Of a DNA stretch of 64,000 nt, positions 33,452 to 42,075 are shown in pieces (position 1 is the first letter of the stretch; each line of letters starts with the position of its first letter). The DNA is from Fictibacillus sp. FJAT-27399 (GTDB lineage: Bacteria; Bacillota; Bacilli; Bacillales; Fictibacillaceae). Made by a program: the position numbers and the translations under genes. The DNA is taken from the NCBI RefSeq assembly GCF_001510655.1, contig NZ_LMVC01000002.1:579700-643699 (forward strand). Reading direction: 5' to 3'. A model generated the notes under the pieces. It was not told where the DNA came from and made no database searches. It was given only the letters and a program-made list of their open reading frames with translations.

Positions 33452-34372
33452 ATGACCCTATTACATGAAATCAAGAAGCATTATGATCTTCAAACCGTGA
33501 CATGGAAAGATAAAGAAAGCCTGGTGGACACTGATTGCGGGGTCAAACGGATCAGGATCTGGAATGATCTGAACCTTTTAAACTGGCATGTCCGATGGAG
33601 GGATGAAGTCGGCAAGAACAGTTTGGCTGTAGCAGACCGAATGATCAGGACGGCGGATGGAAATCCATGGGTTGAGCTGGAAGGCAGGTACCTTACCCTG
33701 CATGATTATGTAGAAGGCCGGCATGAAAGGGGAGGCCATGAAAAAAGGTGGGGCCTTCTCTTGGGCAACATGCTTCAAGCGGGCCTAGATCTGCAAAAAG
33801 AGTTTGGTTCCATTACCCATGCTGATCACTATTCCTTTGACGCCTGCCTGGCGGCGATCCACAAACTAAGCAAGGATTACAATGAACTTGTCAGTGTCAG
33901 AAATTCTTTGCCTGAAGCAAATAAAAGACTGAACCTTGCCATGGAACTCAAACAGGCATCCTCTAATGTGCCGCTTCCGCTCCTTGATTCTGATACACAC
34001 ATGAGCAATGGAGCACAAATTTTTAATATATTATTTTACCGGGGAAGCAATGGTTATCCTGAACAGGGTTATCGCCCGCTCCGCAATTTTTTGACCGAGT
34101 GGCTAAAGGAATGCGGCCCCTACTCACTGCGGAAATTATTAACCTGCATCAATGAACATTTCTCTTTGGAACGGGAACAGGGATATTTGCTTCTGGCAGA
34201 GATCTTGACACCATGGGAACTTCAGGATTGTGTGGATCAGTTAAAGAATAAAGAGCTTTCACACATTGTTGCTTGCGTTGAATCTTTTGAACAGGATTGG
34301 GATTTTAACAGAATCCTGCTTCACTGTTTTACTGACTGGATGGACGATAAACGAAAGAGGGTGGCTTTGTGA
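33452..34372 (+). CDS. CotS-like spore-coat kinase-fold protein, divergent
   Basis: A 306-aa soluble protein that I cannot name. The ATG at 33452 is favoured by GGGTGGA upstream; a GTG at 33443 adds three residues. The N-terminal third has the CotS/YutH-like pattern (VDTDCGVKRIRIWNDLNLLNWHVRWRDE, then DRMIRTADGNPWVELEG and LHDYVEGR). I see no kinase catalytic HxD...DxD set in the rest, so it is probably a non-catalytic relative. It sits 15 nt after spoVID and overlaps ysxE by GTGA, so it is likely co-expressed in the mother cell. Confidence 0.6.
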   Translation: MTLLHEIKKHYDLQTVTWKDKESLVDTDCGVKRIRIWNDLNLLNWHVRWRDEVGKNSLAVADRMIRTADGNPWVELEGRYLTLHDYVEGRHERGGHEKRWGLLLGNMLQAGLDLQKEFGSITHADHYSFDACLAAIHKLSKDYNELVSVRNSLPEANKRLNLAMELKQASSNVPLPLLDSDTHMSNGAQIFNILFYRGSNGYPEQGYRPLRNFLTEWLKECGPYSLRKLLTCINEHFSLEREQGYLLLAEILTPWELQDCVDQLKNKELSHIVACVESFEQDWDFNRILLHCFTDWMDDKRKRVAL

Positions 34373-35412
34373 GCCATTCAAGTGAAAACGTCAATTATGG
34401 TCCGGTTTTATTTCAGTACGATCTTTATCCAGAGAAAATCGAAGCGTTCGGCAAAGTGAAAAAAGTGATATCAAAAAGAGGCACGTTTGCTTTAAAGGAA
34501 ACGAGTTTAAACGAAGAAGAATCGAACTGGTTTACCCATGTCGTTCACCGATTGTCGGAAATCGGCTATCATCAGGTGGTGCCGCTCTATCCAACTAAAT
34601 ACGGTGATTATACCGTACAGCATGGAAACAAAACGTACTATCTCATGCCGTGGTTTGCAGGTGGTGAACGGCTCGGCCAGATGCGGGAAGAAGTGATGAT
34701 CGATGAGATCGGAAAAATTCATTATCTGACCCTGAAAGAACAGGATTTCTCGCCAGAAGTGGTAGACCATTCTTTTCAGTATTTAATGCAGAGATGGGAA
34801 ACACGCCAGCTTGAAATGGAGAGGTTTGCTGAAGAATCCGAACGCATGCCGTACATGTCTCCTTTTGAGCTGACGTATTTAAGCCATTTTCACCACATGA
34901 TGAAAATGGCGGAGGAAGCAAAACGCCGTTTGAAAGACTGGTATGATGCCTGCCATGCGGAAAAAAGGTATCGCAGTGCACTTTGCCACGGCAAACTATC
35001 ACGAAATCATCTGTTATTCTCTCATCATGGGGAACCACATCTCCTCAATTTTGAAAAAGCAGTGCTTGATACGCCTGTAAGAGATTTGGCGATCTTCTTC
35101 AGAAAAGCAGTACACCTTTCGAACTGGACGAGAGAAGAGGGCGGGAGGCTGCTCTCGCTGTATCAAAGGCACATTCCACTCCTCGAGGAGGAAAAAAGCC
35201 TCTTGGTCAGCTATATGAGCTATCCCGAACCGATCTTTAACTCCGTTGATTTATATCGTCATCAAAGGGAACGATACAGCCAAATCGAGTTTGTCCACCG
35301 TTTGGAAAAACGAATTTCAGCGATGAGGCACATCAGGGATTTCTGTGATCTGATCCTGACCCCGCCGCCGCCGGAACCGCTCGATATGAATGAAAATACT
35401 GATCACATATAG
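34369..35412 (+). CDS. ysxE: YsxE, CotS-family spore coat protein
   Basis: 347 aa, CotS/aminoglycoside-phosphotransferase-like. The N-lobe has RGTFALKET and an MPWFAGGE hinge; a possible catalytic-loop relic is seen as LCHGKLSRNHLLF with LLNFEKAVLDTPVRDLAIFFRK, the position where APH-type kinases carry HGDLxxxN and DWE. The usual Asp residues are replaced (HGKL, NFEKA), so activity is doubtful. B. subtilis has ysxE beside spoVID at this locus. GTG start coupled to the preceding gene. Confidence 0.8.
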   Translation: MSHSSENVNYGPVLFQYDLYPEKIEAFGKVKKVISKRGTFALKETSLNEEESNWFTHVVHRLSEIGYHQVVPLYPTKYGDYTVQHGNKTYYLMPWFAGGERLGQMREEVMIDEIGKIHYLTLKEQDFSPEVVDHSFQYLMQRWETRQLEMERFAEESERMPYMSPFELTYLSHFHHMMKMAEEAKRRLKDWYDACHAEKRYRSALCHGKLSRNHLLFSHHGEPHLLNFEKAVLDTPVRDLAIFFRKAVHLSNWTREEGGRLLSLYQRHIPLLEEEKSLLVSYMSYPEPIFNSVDLYRHQRERYSQIEFVHRLEKRISAMRHIRDFCDLILTPPPPEPLDMNENTDHI

Positions 35413-35435
35413 TAGCCTATATGTGATCTTTTTTT
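35401..35435 (+). terminator. Terminator after ysxE
   Basis: GATCACATATA, 6-nt loop, TATATGTGATC and seven T. The ysxE stop codon is inside the hairpin. Confidence 0.92.
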
Positions 35436-35450
35436 ATTTTCCGCTTTTCT

Positions 35451-35663
35451 TTATAACACCTCATAGGAAAAGCAAAAGTGAAGAATGATTAAAATAAGCA
35501 TGATTACAAAATCAATGCCGGATGGGAACAGAATGGTACGGATGATCTGGAACACGATCAGAGGTATTGTAAATTGGCTTACGATATCCCTTGCTGTCCG
35601 AAGCCAATCGGGAACCTGAAATTTAAACGGCGTGCGGTTTCTTTTAAAATAACGTCTGGCCAT
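35451..35663 (-). CDS. Small membrane protein, unknown
   Basis: 70 aa, beginning MARRYFKRN, with GAAGGATA upstream of the ATG at 35663. A basic N-terminal tail is followed by two hydrophobic segments (FTIPLIVFQIIRTILF and FVIMLILIILHFCF). It is convergent with ysxE and divergent from valS. A plausible real gene from start site and topology, with no recognised family. Confidence 0.55.
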   Translation of the reverse strand: MARRYFKRNRTPFKFQVPDWLRTARDIVSQFTIPLIVFQIIRTILFPSGIDFVIMLILIILHFCFSYEVL

Positions 35664-35793
35664 AACTATCCTTCTTTCGTACATCTAGGTTGATATCATG
35701 GTATTCACCAGCCTGCCTATTCGTGAATATTGCCGGAATGCACATATTTCTTGTATAAGAATAGAATAATTGTTACAACAAATGGGAAAACTA

Positions 35794-35823
35794 TTGACGT
35801 TTTCCTGTTTTACTAGTTAAAAT
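35794..35823 (+). promoter_or_regulatory. Promoter for the valS leader
   Basis: TTGACG (35794-35799), 18-nt spacer, TAAAAT (35818-35823). Confidence 0.7.
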
Positions 35824-35849
35824 AGAACCAATGAAATCATATAACTTGC

Positions 35850-36108
35850 TTTGAAAGGGAAGAGTACAACGACTGTCCTTAAAGAGAGGGAAATCAGATG
35901 GCTGAGAGATTTCCTAAGGAAACAGCGATGGAAGGTCGCCCTGGAGCAGCTTCTTTGAACAAAGGCAGACGGCCTTTCTAGAAGAAGACGGCGAAGAACC
36001 GTTATCCGGCAATGAGTGTGCAAAAGGCGTTTATTTCTGCTTTCTGCAAACAAAGGTGGTACCGCGAACAATGCTTCTTTCGTCCTTTGAGACGGAGGGG
36101 GCTTTTTT
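35850..36108 (+). promoter_or_regulatory. T-box riboswitch, valine-specific, upstream of valS
   Basis: The Stem I base AGGG (35856-35859) pairs with CCCT (35939-35942). Just before it, GTC plus G (35935-35938) is the likely specifier, a Val codon. The conserved T-box AGGTGGTACCGCG is at 36054-36066. The terminator is at 36073-36108: GCTTCTTTCGTC pairs with GACGGAGGGGGC, including G-U pairs, then T. Uncharged tRNA-Val would promote valS readthrough. Confidence 0.92.
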
Positions 36109-36135
36109 ATTTGTATTGAGAAGGAGGAGACGTTC

Positions 36136-38784
36136 ATGTCTACTGAAAAGCAAGAACTTACAATGCCAACGAAATATGATCCAAAGGCAACCGAAGAATC
36201 CTGGTATAAATATTGGGTGGACGGCAAATTTTTTGAGGCAACGGGTGATGAATCCAAAACGCCATATACCATTGTCATTCCGCCGCCGAACGTTACCGGC
36301 AAACTGCATCTTGGCCATGCATGGGATACAACACTGCAAGATATCCTGAGCCGAGCAAAAAGAATGCAGGGCTATGATGTACTCTGGCTTCCTGGAATGG
36401 ACCATGCCGGAATCGCCACACAAGCTAAAGTTGAAGCGAGACTCCGTGAACAAGGCACTTCCCGCTACGATCTTGGCAGAGAAAAGTTCCTTGAGAAAGC
36501 CTGGGAGTGGAAGGAAGAGTATGCTGACTTTATCCGCAATCAATGGTCAAAGCTTGGACTTGGCCTCGATTACTCGCGTGAGCGCTTTACCCTTGATGAA
36601 GGTTTGTCTGATGCTGTTCGTGAAGTGTTTGTAACGCTTTACAACAAAGGACTGATTTACCGAGGCGAATACATCATCAACTGGGATCCGCAGACAAAAA
36701 CAGCTCTTTCTGATATTGAAGTTATCCATCAGGATGTACAGGGTGCGTTCTACCATATGAGATACCCTCTTGCTGACGGATCCGGCCATATTGAAATCGC
36801 AACAACAAGGCCGGAAACGATGCTTGGTGATACCGCCATTGCCGTTCATCCGGAAGATGAGCGCTACAAGCATTTGATTGGCAAAAAAGCAATTCTCCCA
36901 ATTGTCGGGCGCGAGATTGAGATTGTCGGGGACGACTATGTAGATATGGAATTTGGATCAGGTGCTGTAAAAATCACACCTGCTCATGACCCGAATGATT
37001 TTGAAATTGGAAACCGCCACAACCTTGAGCGTGTCCTTGTTATGGATGAAGGCGGAAAAATGAATGAAAATGCCGGAAAGTACCAAGGCATGGATCGCTT
37101 CGAATGCCGTAAACAAATTGTTCAAGACCTGGAAGATGCAGGAGTTCTTTTCAAGATCGAAGACCACATGCATTCCGTAGGGCACTCTGAGAGAAGTGGA
37201 GCAATAGTTGAGCCTTATCTTTCCACACAATGGTTTGTTAAGATGAAGCCTTTGGCAGAAAAGGCGATCGAGCTTCAAAAAACAGAGGACAAAGTAAACT
37301 TTGTACCGGAGCGTTTTGAGAAAACGTATCTTCACTGGATTGAAAACATCCGTGACTGGTGTATTTCAAGACAGCTGTGGTGGGGGCACCGAATTCCTGC
37401 CTGGTACCATAAAGAAACAGGCGAAGTATACGTAGGCCACGAGGCGCCGAAAGATGAAGAAAACTGGGAGCAGGATACAGATGTATTGGATACATGGTTC
37501 TCATCCGCATTATGGCCGTTCTCCACAATGGGGTGGCCGGATGAAGAAGCGATTGATTACAAGCGTTATTACCCGACCAATGCATTGGTTACCGGCTATG
37601 ACATCATTTATTTCTGGGTAGCACGCATGATCTTCCAAGGCATGGAGTTTACAGAAAAAAGGCCGTTCAATGATGTATTGATCCACGGACTTGTACGTGA
37701 TTCCGAAGGCCGTAAGATGAGTAAATCTCTTGGCAATGGTGTTGACCCGATGGATGTTATTGAAAAATACGGAGCGGATGCTCTTCGTTTCTTCCTATCC
37801 ACAGGCAGCTCACCAGGAAACGATCTTCGTTTTTACTGGGAAAAGGTAGAATCTACTTGGAACTTTGCCAATAAGATTTGGAATGCTTCCCGATTTGCCC
37901 TTATGAACATGGACGGAATGAAAGTTGAGGAAATTGATCTTACTGGAGAGCTGAACCTGGCGGATAAATGGATTTTAACCCGTTTCAACGAAACCGCTGA
38001 AAATGTAACAAGGCTGATCGATACGTATGAATTTGGAGAAGTTGGCCGTCTCCTTTATAACTTTATCTGGGATGACTTGTGTGACTGGTATATCGAGATG
38101 GCGAAACTGCCGCTTTATGGAGAAGATGAAGCAGCAAAGAAAACGACTCGATCTGTATTGGCTTATGTCCTGGATCACACATTGAGACTGCTTCACCCGA
38201 TCATGCCATTTATTACCGAGGAAATCTGGCAGCATCTTCCTCATGAGGGTGAATCCATCACAGTGGCTCAGTGGCCAGCGAAGCGTGAAGATCTCCATTT
38301 CCCGGAAGCCGCCAGAGATATGAATCTCGTAACGGAAATCATCCGTACAGTACGTAACATCCGTTCTGAGATGAACGTTGCACCGAGCAAACCGATCGAG
38401 CTTCAGATCAATGCCAAGAGTGAGGAAGTGCTGAACGCGCTTGAGGCAAACCGCAGCTATCTTGAAAAGTTCTGTAACCCAAGCACATTGACACTCGGAA
38501 CAGATCTATCTGCACCGAATAAATCAATGAGTGCTGTACTTACCGGGGTTGAAATGTATCTGCCGCTTGAAGGATTGATTAATTTAGACGAAGAAATTCA
38601 GCGTCTTGAAAAAGAAGTTGAAAAATACAACAAAGAAGTCGAGCGTGTACAGAAGAAACTAAGCAACGAAGGCTTCATGAAGAAAGCGCCTGAAAAAGTA
38701 ATCGAAGAAGAGCGTGCAAAAGAAAAGGACTATAGCGAAAAACGCGATAAAGTCCGCCAGCGCATTCAAGAACTGAAAGCATAA
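36136..38784 (+). CDS. valS: Valyl-tRNA synthetase
   Basis: A class I aminoacyl-tRNA synthetase. It is 882 aa, full length. Visible features: the HIGH variant HLGHAWD near residue 53, the CP1 editing domain, the KMSKS motif in [13 protein letters not shown], an anticodon-binding region, and a C-terminal coiled coil (about 810-880, [20 protein letters not shown] onward). AAGGAGGAG precedes the ATG. Controlled by the Val T-box. Confidence 0.98.
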   Translation: MSTEKQELTMPTKYDPKATEESWYKYWVDGKFFEATGDESKTPYTIVIPPPNVTGKLHLGHAWDTTLQDILSRAKRMQGYDVLWLPGMDHAGIATQAKVEARLREQGTSRYDLGREKFLEKAWEWKEEYADFIRNQWSKLGLGLDYSRERFTLDEGLSDAVREVFVTLYNKGLIYRGEYIINWDPQTKTALSDIEVIHQDVQGAFYHMRYPLADGSGHIEIATTRPETMLGDTAIAVHPEDERYKHLIGKKAILPIVGREIEIVGDDYVDMEFGSGAVKITPAHDPNDFEIGNRHNLERVLVMDEGGKMNENAGKYQGMDRFECRKQIVQDLEDAGVLFKIEDHMHSVGHSERSGAIVEPYLSTQWFVKMKPLAEKAIELQKTEDKVNFVPERFEKTYLHWIENIRDWCISRQLWWGHRIPAWYHKETGEVYVGHEAPKDEENWEQDTDVLDTWFSSALWPFSTMGWPDEEAIDYKRYYPTNALVTGYDIIYFWVARMIFQGMEFTEKRPFNDVLIHGLVRDSEGRKMSKSLGNGVDPMDVIEKYGADALRFFLSTGSSPGNDLRFYWEKVESTWNFANKIWNASRFALMNMDGMKVEEIDLTGELNLADKWILTRFNETAENVTRLIDTYEFGEVGRLLYNFIWDDLCDWYIEMAKLPLYGEDEAAKKTTRSVLAYVLDHTLRLLHPIMPFITEEIWQHLPHEGESITVAQWPAKREDLHFPEAARDMNLVTEIIRTVRNIRSEMNVAPSKPIELQINAKSEEVLNALEANRSYLEKFCNPSTLTLGTDLSAPNKSMSAVLTGVEMYLPLEGLINLDEEIQRLEKEVEKYNKEVERVQKKLSNEGFMKKAPEKVIEEERAKEKDYSEKRDKVRQRIQELKA

Positions 38785-38790
38785 AAAGAA

Positions 38791-38826
38791 AGCCTGAAAG
38801 TGATCAGTCACTTTCAGGCTCTTTTA
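38791..38826. terminator. Bidirectional terminator between valS and the ATP-grasp pair
   Basis: A perfect 13-bp stem AGCCTGAAAGTGA / TCACTTTCAGGCT with a 4-nt loop and T-rich flanks on both strands. Its right arm lies inside the 3' end of the leftward gene. Confidence 0.9.
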
Positions 38827-39679
38827 TTTGTCCGGCGATGTGGGCCATATAGGTCCTAACGATGTTGATGTCTGATGTAGCACTTAACGTGCGGCTGCCC
38901 ACCACGTCCTCCACTTCGTTAAAAATAAAAGAATCGTCTTTATCCAGTAAGAAGTCGATTCCGGCCATTCCCATCTCAAAATGGGACATTACTTTTTGGG
39001 CCAATACTTTTTGTTCCTCATTTAAATCGTAGAACTGAGCTTTTCCGCCGAGTGAAAAGTTCGCTCTGAAATCTTCGTCAGAACTTCGAAGGACTGCGCC
39101 GACGATCTGATCTCCGACGACAAATACCCGGACATCTCTGCCAGGATGAGCCGCAGGTTTTTGAATCACCCATTCTTGATGGGGATAGGTGGAAAGGGCC
39201 TCACGCAATTCTTGTTCGTCTGTTACAAGGTGGACCTGTGATCCGCCCCTTCCTGAAGATAACTTTGCAATTAAAGGAAAGTCAAAAGGCAAAGAATCAG
39301 GACGATATAAAGAAGGAGAGATGAAAAGGGTGTCCATCATCGGAATACCAGCCTCCGCCAGAAGCTGGTGTGTTCTTGCCTTATCATTGGCTACCATGGA
39401 AACAAAAGAAGAGTTAAAGACTTTTACACCCAACTGTTCAAGCTGCTGAGAGAAGAGATGGTGAATCGTACGGACCACAGCAAACGCTGGCAAAGGGTCC
39501 TGACGCTTTTCGTAATAAATTGAAAGCTGATTTTTCGTTATACCAAATGCAAATCTTTCAGTGTATCGAAGTTCAAGGTCTAACCCGGCTGCTGCAGCCT
39601 CCTCAGTCATCCAGCTTATAAAGGAGGCATTCTTTTCAGCATCTTGTACACTGTAAATCAACCATCCCTTTTTATTCAT
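38804..39679 (-). CDS. RimK-type ATP-grasp ligase, divergent (second of pair)
   Basis: 291 aa, ATP-grasp. The family joins an amino acid, often glutamate, to a carboxyl group of a peptide or cofactor. An N-terminal pre-ATP-grasp domain (about 1-90) precedes the nucleotide-binding IAKLSSGRGGSQVHLV and a central GRDVRVFVVGDQIVGAVLR with the substrate loop FRANFSLGG. The metal-ligand motif, usually ExN, reads NEVEDVVGSR (E-V-E) here, so activity may be altered. It overlaps the upstream ATP-grasp gene by 8 nt. Substrate unknown. Confidence 0.75.
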   Translation of the reverse strand: MNKKGWLIYSVQDAEKNASFISWMTEEAAAAGLDLELRYTERFAFGITKNQLSIYYEKRQDPLPAFAVVRTIHHLFSQQLEQLGVKVFNSSFVSMVANDKARTHQLLAEAGIPMMDTLFISPSLYRPDSLPFDFPLIAKLSSGRGGSQVHLVTDEQELREALSTYPHQEWVIQKPAAHPGRDVRVFVVGDQIVGAVLRSSDEDFRANFSLGGKAQFYDLNEEQKVLAQKVMSHFEMGMAGIDFLLDKDDSFIFNEVEDVVGSRTLSATSDINIVRTYMAHIAGQIKEPESD

Positions 39680-40583
39680 GTGAGAGTCCTCTTTCTTTTA
39701 GATCATTGAGGATGAAATCCATCATATGCAGAGCTACATCAATTCCTGTACATTCATAAATGCTGCGGATATGAGCGTTGGAGTTGATCTCACAGACGAG
39801 GGGAGAGCCATCATTGCCAAACAGCAGGTCGACTCCAGCAAATGATGTCCCTGTAACTTCCGCACAGACTGCCGCCAGATCGATTTGTTCTTTGGTCGGT
39901 GTATAAGGCTTTGTTTTTCCGCCGAAACTGACATTTGCCCGGAAATCTGTCTCGGATTTTCTCAGCATGGAAGCAACAGCCTTGCCGCCTACGATATTGA
40001 TGCGTACATCCCGTCCGTAGCTGGACTTGATCAATTCCTGGAATACATATTCGGTGTTTTTTAGAGATTTCATCAGGTCAAGCAGTTCCGGTTCATTTTC
40101 TACTAGGTGAACCTGCATACCAAACGATCCGTAGGCTTCTTTAATAACCATCGGAAAGCCGATTTCCTTTGCAATAGCAGAATAATGGCTTTCATCATGA
40201 AGGTCTCCAAATACTTTTGGTGCTATAATGGTTTTTGGAAAAAGGATTCCGCGGTCTGCGAGGGTTTGGTACATTCTCGACTTGTTATCGCAGATTTCAA
40301 TGGAATCGGCAGAATTATATAGTGGAATACCTAATTTTTCGAGTTGTTTGGCAAGGAAGATATCCTTGTCTCCAAAGATCACAAAATCAGGAGAGCTATT
40401 TTTATAGCTTCCAGAAATCATAGATTTTCCGTTCTTAAATGTAACGAGCAGGTCATTGTTTTTAATGATGGTGGGCTTAATGCCTTTTTTTTCAGCCGCT
40501 TTGGCCGTCCACTCGGCAAAGTCCATGAATTTTTTTTGGTGCAGGTTTCCGTTATAGATGATCCAGCAGGATGGTTGTGCCAT
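39672..40583 (-). CDS. RimK-type ATP-grasp ligase (first of pair)
   Basis: 303 aa, read right to left, divergent from folC. GGAGGA precedes the ATG. It has the same layout as its partner: an N-terminal domain, MVIKEAYGSFGMQVHLV, GRDVRINIVGGKAVASMLR, FRANVSFGG, and an intact metal site CEINSN. It resembles alpha-glutamate ligases of the RimK/LysX/CofF type. No LysW-like carrier protein is encoded nearby. Neighbourhood with folC raises the possibility of a glutamylated cofactor substrate, which is inference. Confidence 0.8.
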   Translation of the reverse strand: MAQPSCWIIYNGNLHQKKFMDFAEWTAKAAEKKGIKPTIIKNNDLLVTFKNGKSMISGSYKNSSPDFVIFGDKDIFLAKQLEKLGIPLYNSADSIEICDNKSRMYQTLADRGILFPKTIIAPKVFGDLHDESHYSAIAKEIGFPMVIKEAYGSFGMQVHLVENEPELLDLMKSLKNTEYVFQELIKSSYGRDVRINIVGGKAVASMLRKSETDFRANVSFGGKTKPYTPTKEQIDLAAVCAEVTGTSFAGVDLLFGNDGSPLVCEINSNAHIRSIYECTGIDVALHMMDFILNDLKERGLSHE

Positions 40584-40668
40584 TGTTGTCCTCCGTCCGT
40601 GTTACAAATACTATACCGTTATTTTATCGTTCCCAAGAATATATCACAATACGAAAGGGGAAGCGTGG

Positions 40669-41973
40669 ATGTTTACATCTTATGAAGACATCAACCATGA
40701 ACTGGAACTGACAGATGCAGGAGAGATGAAGATGGGCCTCGAACGCATGAAGGCAATCCTTCAGAAACTCGGTAATCCGGAGAAAACCTTGCGCTGCATC
40801 CATGTGGCAGGAACGAATGGGAAGGGTTCTACCATCCAGATGATTCAAGCCATTCTCCGTGAACAAGGATATTCTGTAGGCACATTTACGTCTCCTTTTC
40901 TAGTTAACGTCAGAGAACATATTCAGCTTGATGGTAAATGGATTACAGATAAGGAATTGGAAAGAATCATAGAGAAGATGAAGCCTCTTGTCAGGGACGT
41001 GGAAAACGAAGGATTAGGCAGCCTGTCCGAGTTTGAGGCGGTGACAGTTGCCGCTTATGTTTTTTTCAGCCAACGTGCACCGGATTTTTGCCTAGTAGAA
41101 TCCGGACTTGGAGGACGGACCGATTCAACGAACGTGATCGTGCCTTTGCTTTCTATCATTACCAGCATTGGCTACGACCATATGAATCTTCTTGGCTCAA
41201 GCCTTTCAGAGATCGCCCATCATAAAGCGGGGATCATCAAGCCTTCTGTTCCTGTCATTACAGGTGCTGATCAGACTGAGGCTCTGTCTGTAATTGAAAA
41301 AACAGCCAAGGACAATCACTCGAAATGCTACAGACTGGGTAAAGAAATGTACACGGAGCGTATAAAGGCGTCAGAAGGGAATGAGATATTTTCCTATAGA
41401 TCACCTTATTCAAACCGAACACTTATGGAAATTACCATGCCAGGAAAGCACCAAGTCAGCAATGCGGGATTAGCTTTAATGGCAATGGATCTCCTGAAAT
41501 ATGAGATAGGGTGGGTGATCGATGAGGAATCTATCACCAGTGGAATAAAAAAGGCGAAGTGGGCTGGCCGATTTGAGGTTGTAAACGACCGCCCAAAAAT
41601 AATTTTGGATGGAGCCCACAATCCCGAGGGCATCCTGGCCTTAACGGAAACGTTAAAAAGCCATTTTCCCGGAAAAGCCATTCATGTGCTGTTTGCTGCA
41701 TTAAGGGATAAAGACACTGGAAGCATGCTCAAACCGTTGGAGGAGATCAGTTCATCCATGATGTTTACTTCGTTTGAGCATCATCGAGCGGACAGTGCAC
41801 AATCCTTATATGAAAAAAGTACTATGAAAAAAAAGCAATACGATGAGGATTTTGAGACCGTTCTTATTAATTTTCTTGAAACAGGTAATGAGCAAGATAT
41901 CCTGCTAATCACAGGCTCCCTCTACTTTATTGGGGCGTGTAAGAATTTTTTAAAGAAAATAATTGGTAAGTAA
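40669..41973 (+). CDS. folC: Folylpolyglutamate synthase / dihydrofolate synthase
   Basis: An ATP-dependent Mur-ligase-fold enzyme adding glutamate to dihydropteroate and folates. It is 434 aa from the ATG at 40669 (MFTSYEDINHELEL), after GGGGAAGCG; a longer frame reaching into the divergent ATP-grasp gene is rejected. P-loop HVAGTNGKGST near residue 46; the family signature VESGLGGRTDSTNV; SIGYDHMNLLG; C-terminal LDGAHNPEG. It is next to valS in B. subtilis too. Confidence 0.95.
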   Translation: MFTSYEDINHELELTDAGEMKMGLERMKAILQKLGNPEKTLRCIHVAGTNGKGSTIQMIQAILREQGYSVGTFTSPFLVNVREHIQLDGKWITDKELERIIEKMKPLVRDVENEGLGSLSEFEAVTVAAYVFFSQRAPDFCLVESGLGGRTDSTNVIVPLLSIITSIGYDHMNLLGSSLSEIAHHKAGIIKPSVPVITGADQTEALSVIEKTAKDNHSKCYRLGKEMYTERIKASEGNEIFSYRSPYSNRTLMEITMPGKHQVSNAGLALMAMDLLKYEIGWVIDEESITSGIKKAKWAGRFEVVNDRPKIILDGAHNPEGILALTETLKSHFPGKAIHVLFAALRDKDTGSMLKPLEEISSSMMFTSFEHHRADSAQSLYEKSTMKKKQYDEDFETVLINFLETGNEQDILLITGSLYFIGACKNFLKKIIGK

Positions 41974-42001
41974 TTGAAATTTTCCAAACTTTTGTTACAA
42001 T
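41974..42001 (+). promoter_or_regulatory. Promoter for the GGDEF gene
   Basis: TTGAAA (41974-41979), 16-nt spacer, TACAAT (41996-42001), with extended -10 TGT. The folC stop overlaps the -35. Confidence 0.65.
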
Positions 42002-42075
42002 AAGTAGATAATAGTATTTACCTAGCTGTTTGCAGGGTATAGAACTTTTGGCTCATGAAGGGGGACCGAGGGAAC

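Noticed and set aside
36031-36543. Leftward 170-aa ORF across the valS T-box and valS start
   Set aside because: Overlaps the T-box RNA and the conserved valS N-terminus on the other strand.
40558-40668. Upstream extension of folC
   Set aside because: Would overlap the divergent ATP-grasp gene start; the ATG at 40669 has the ribosome site and family N-terminus.
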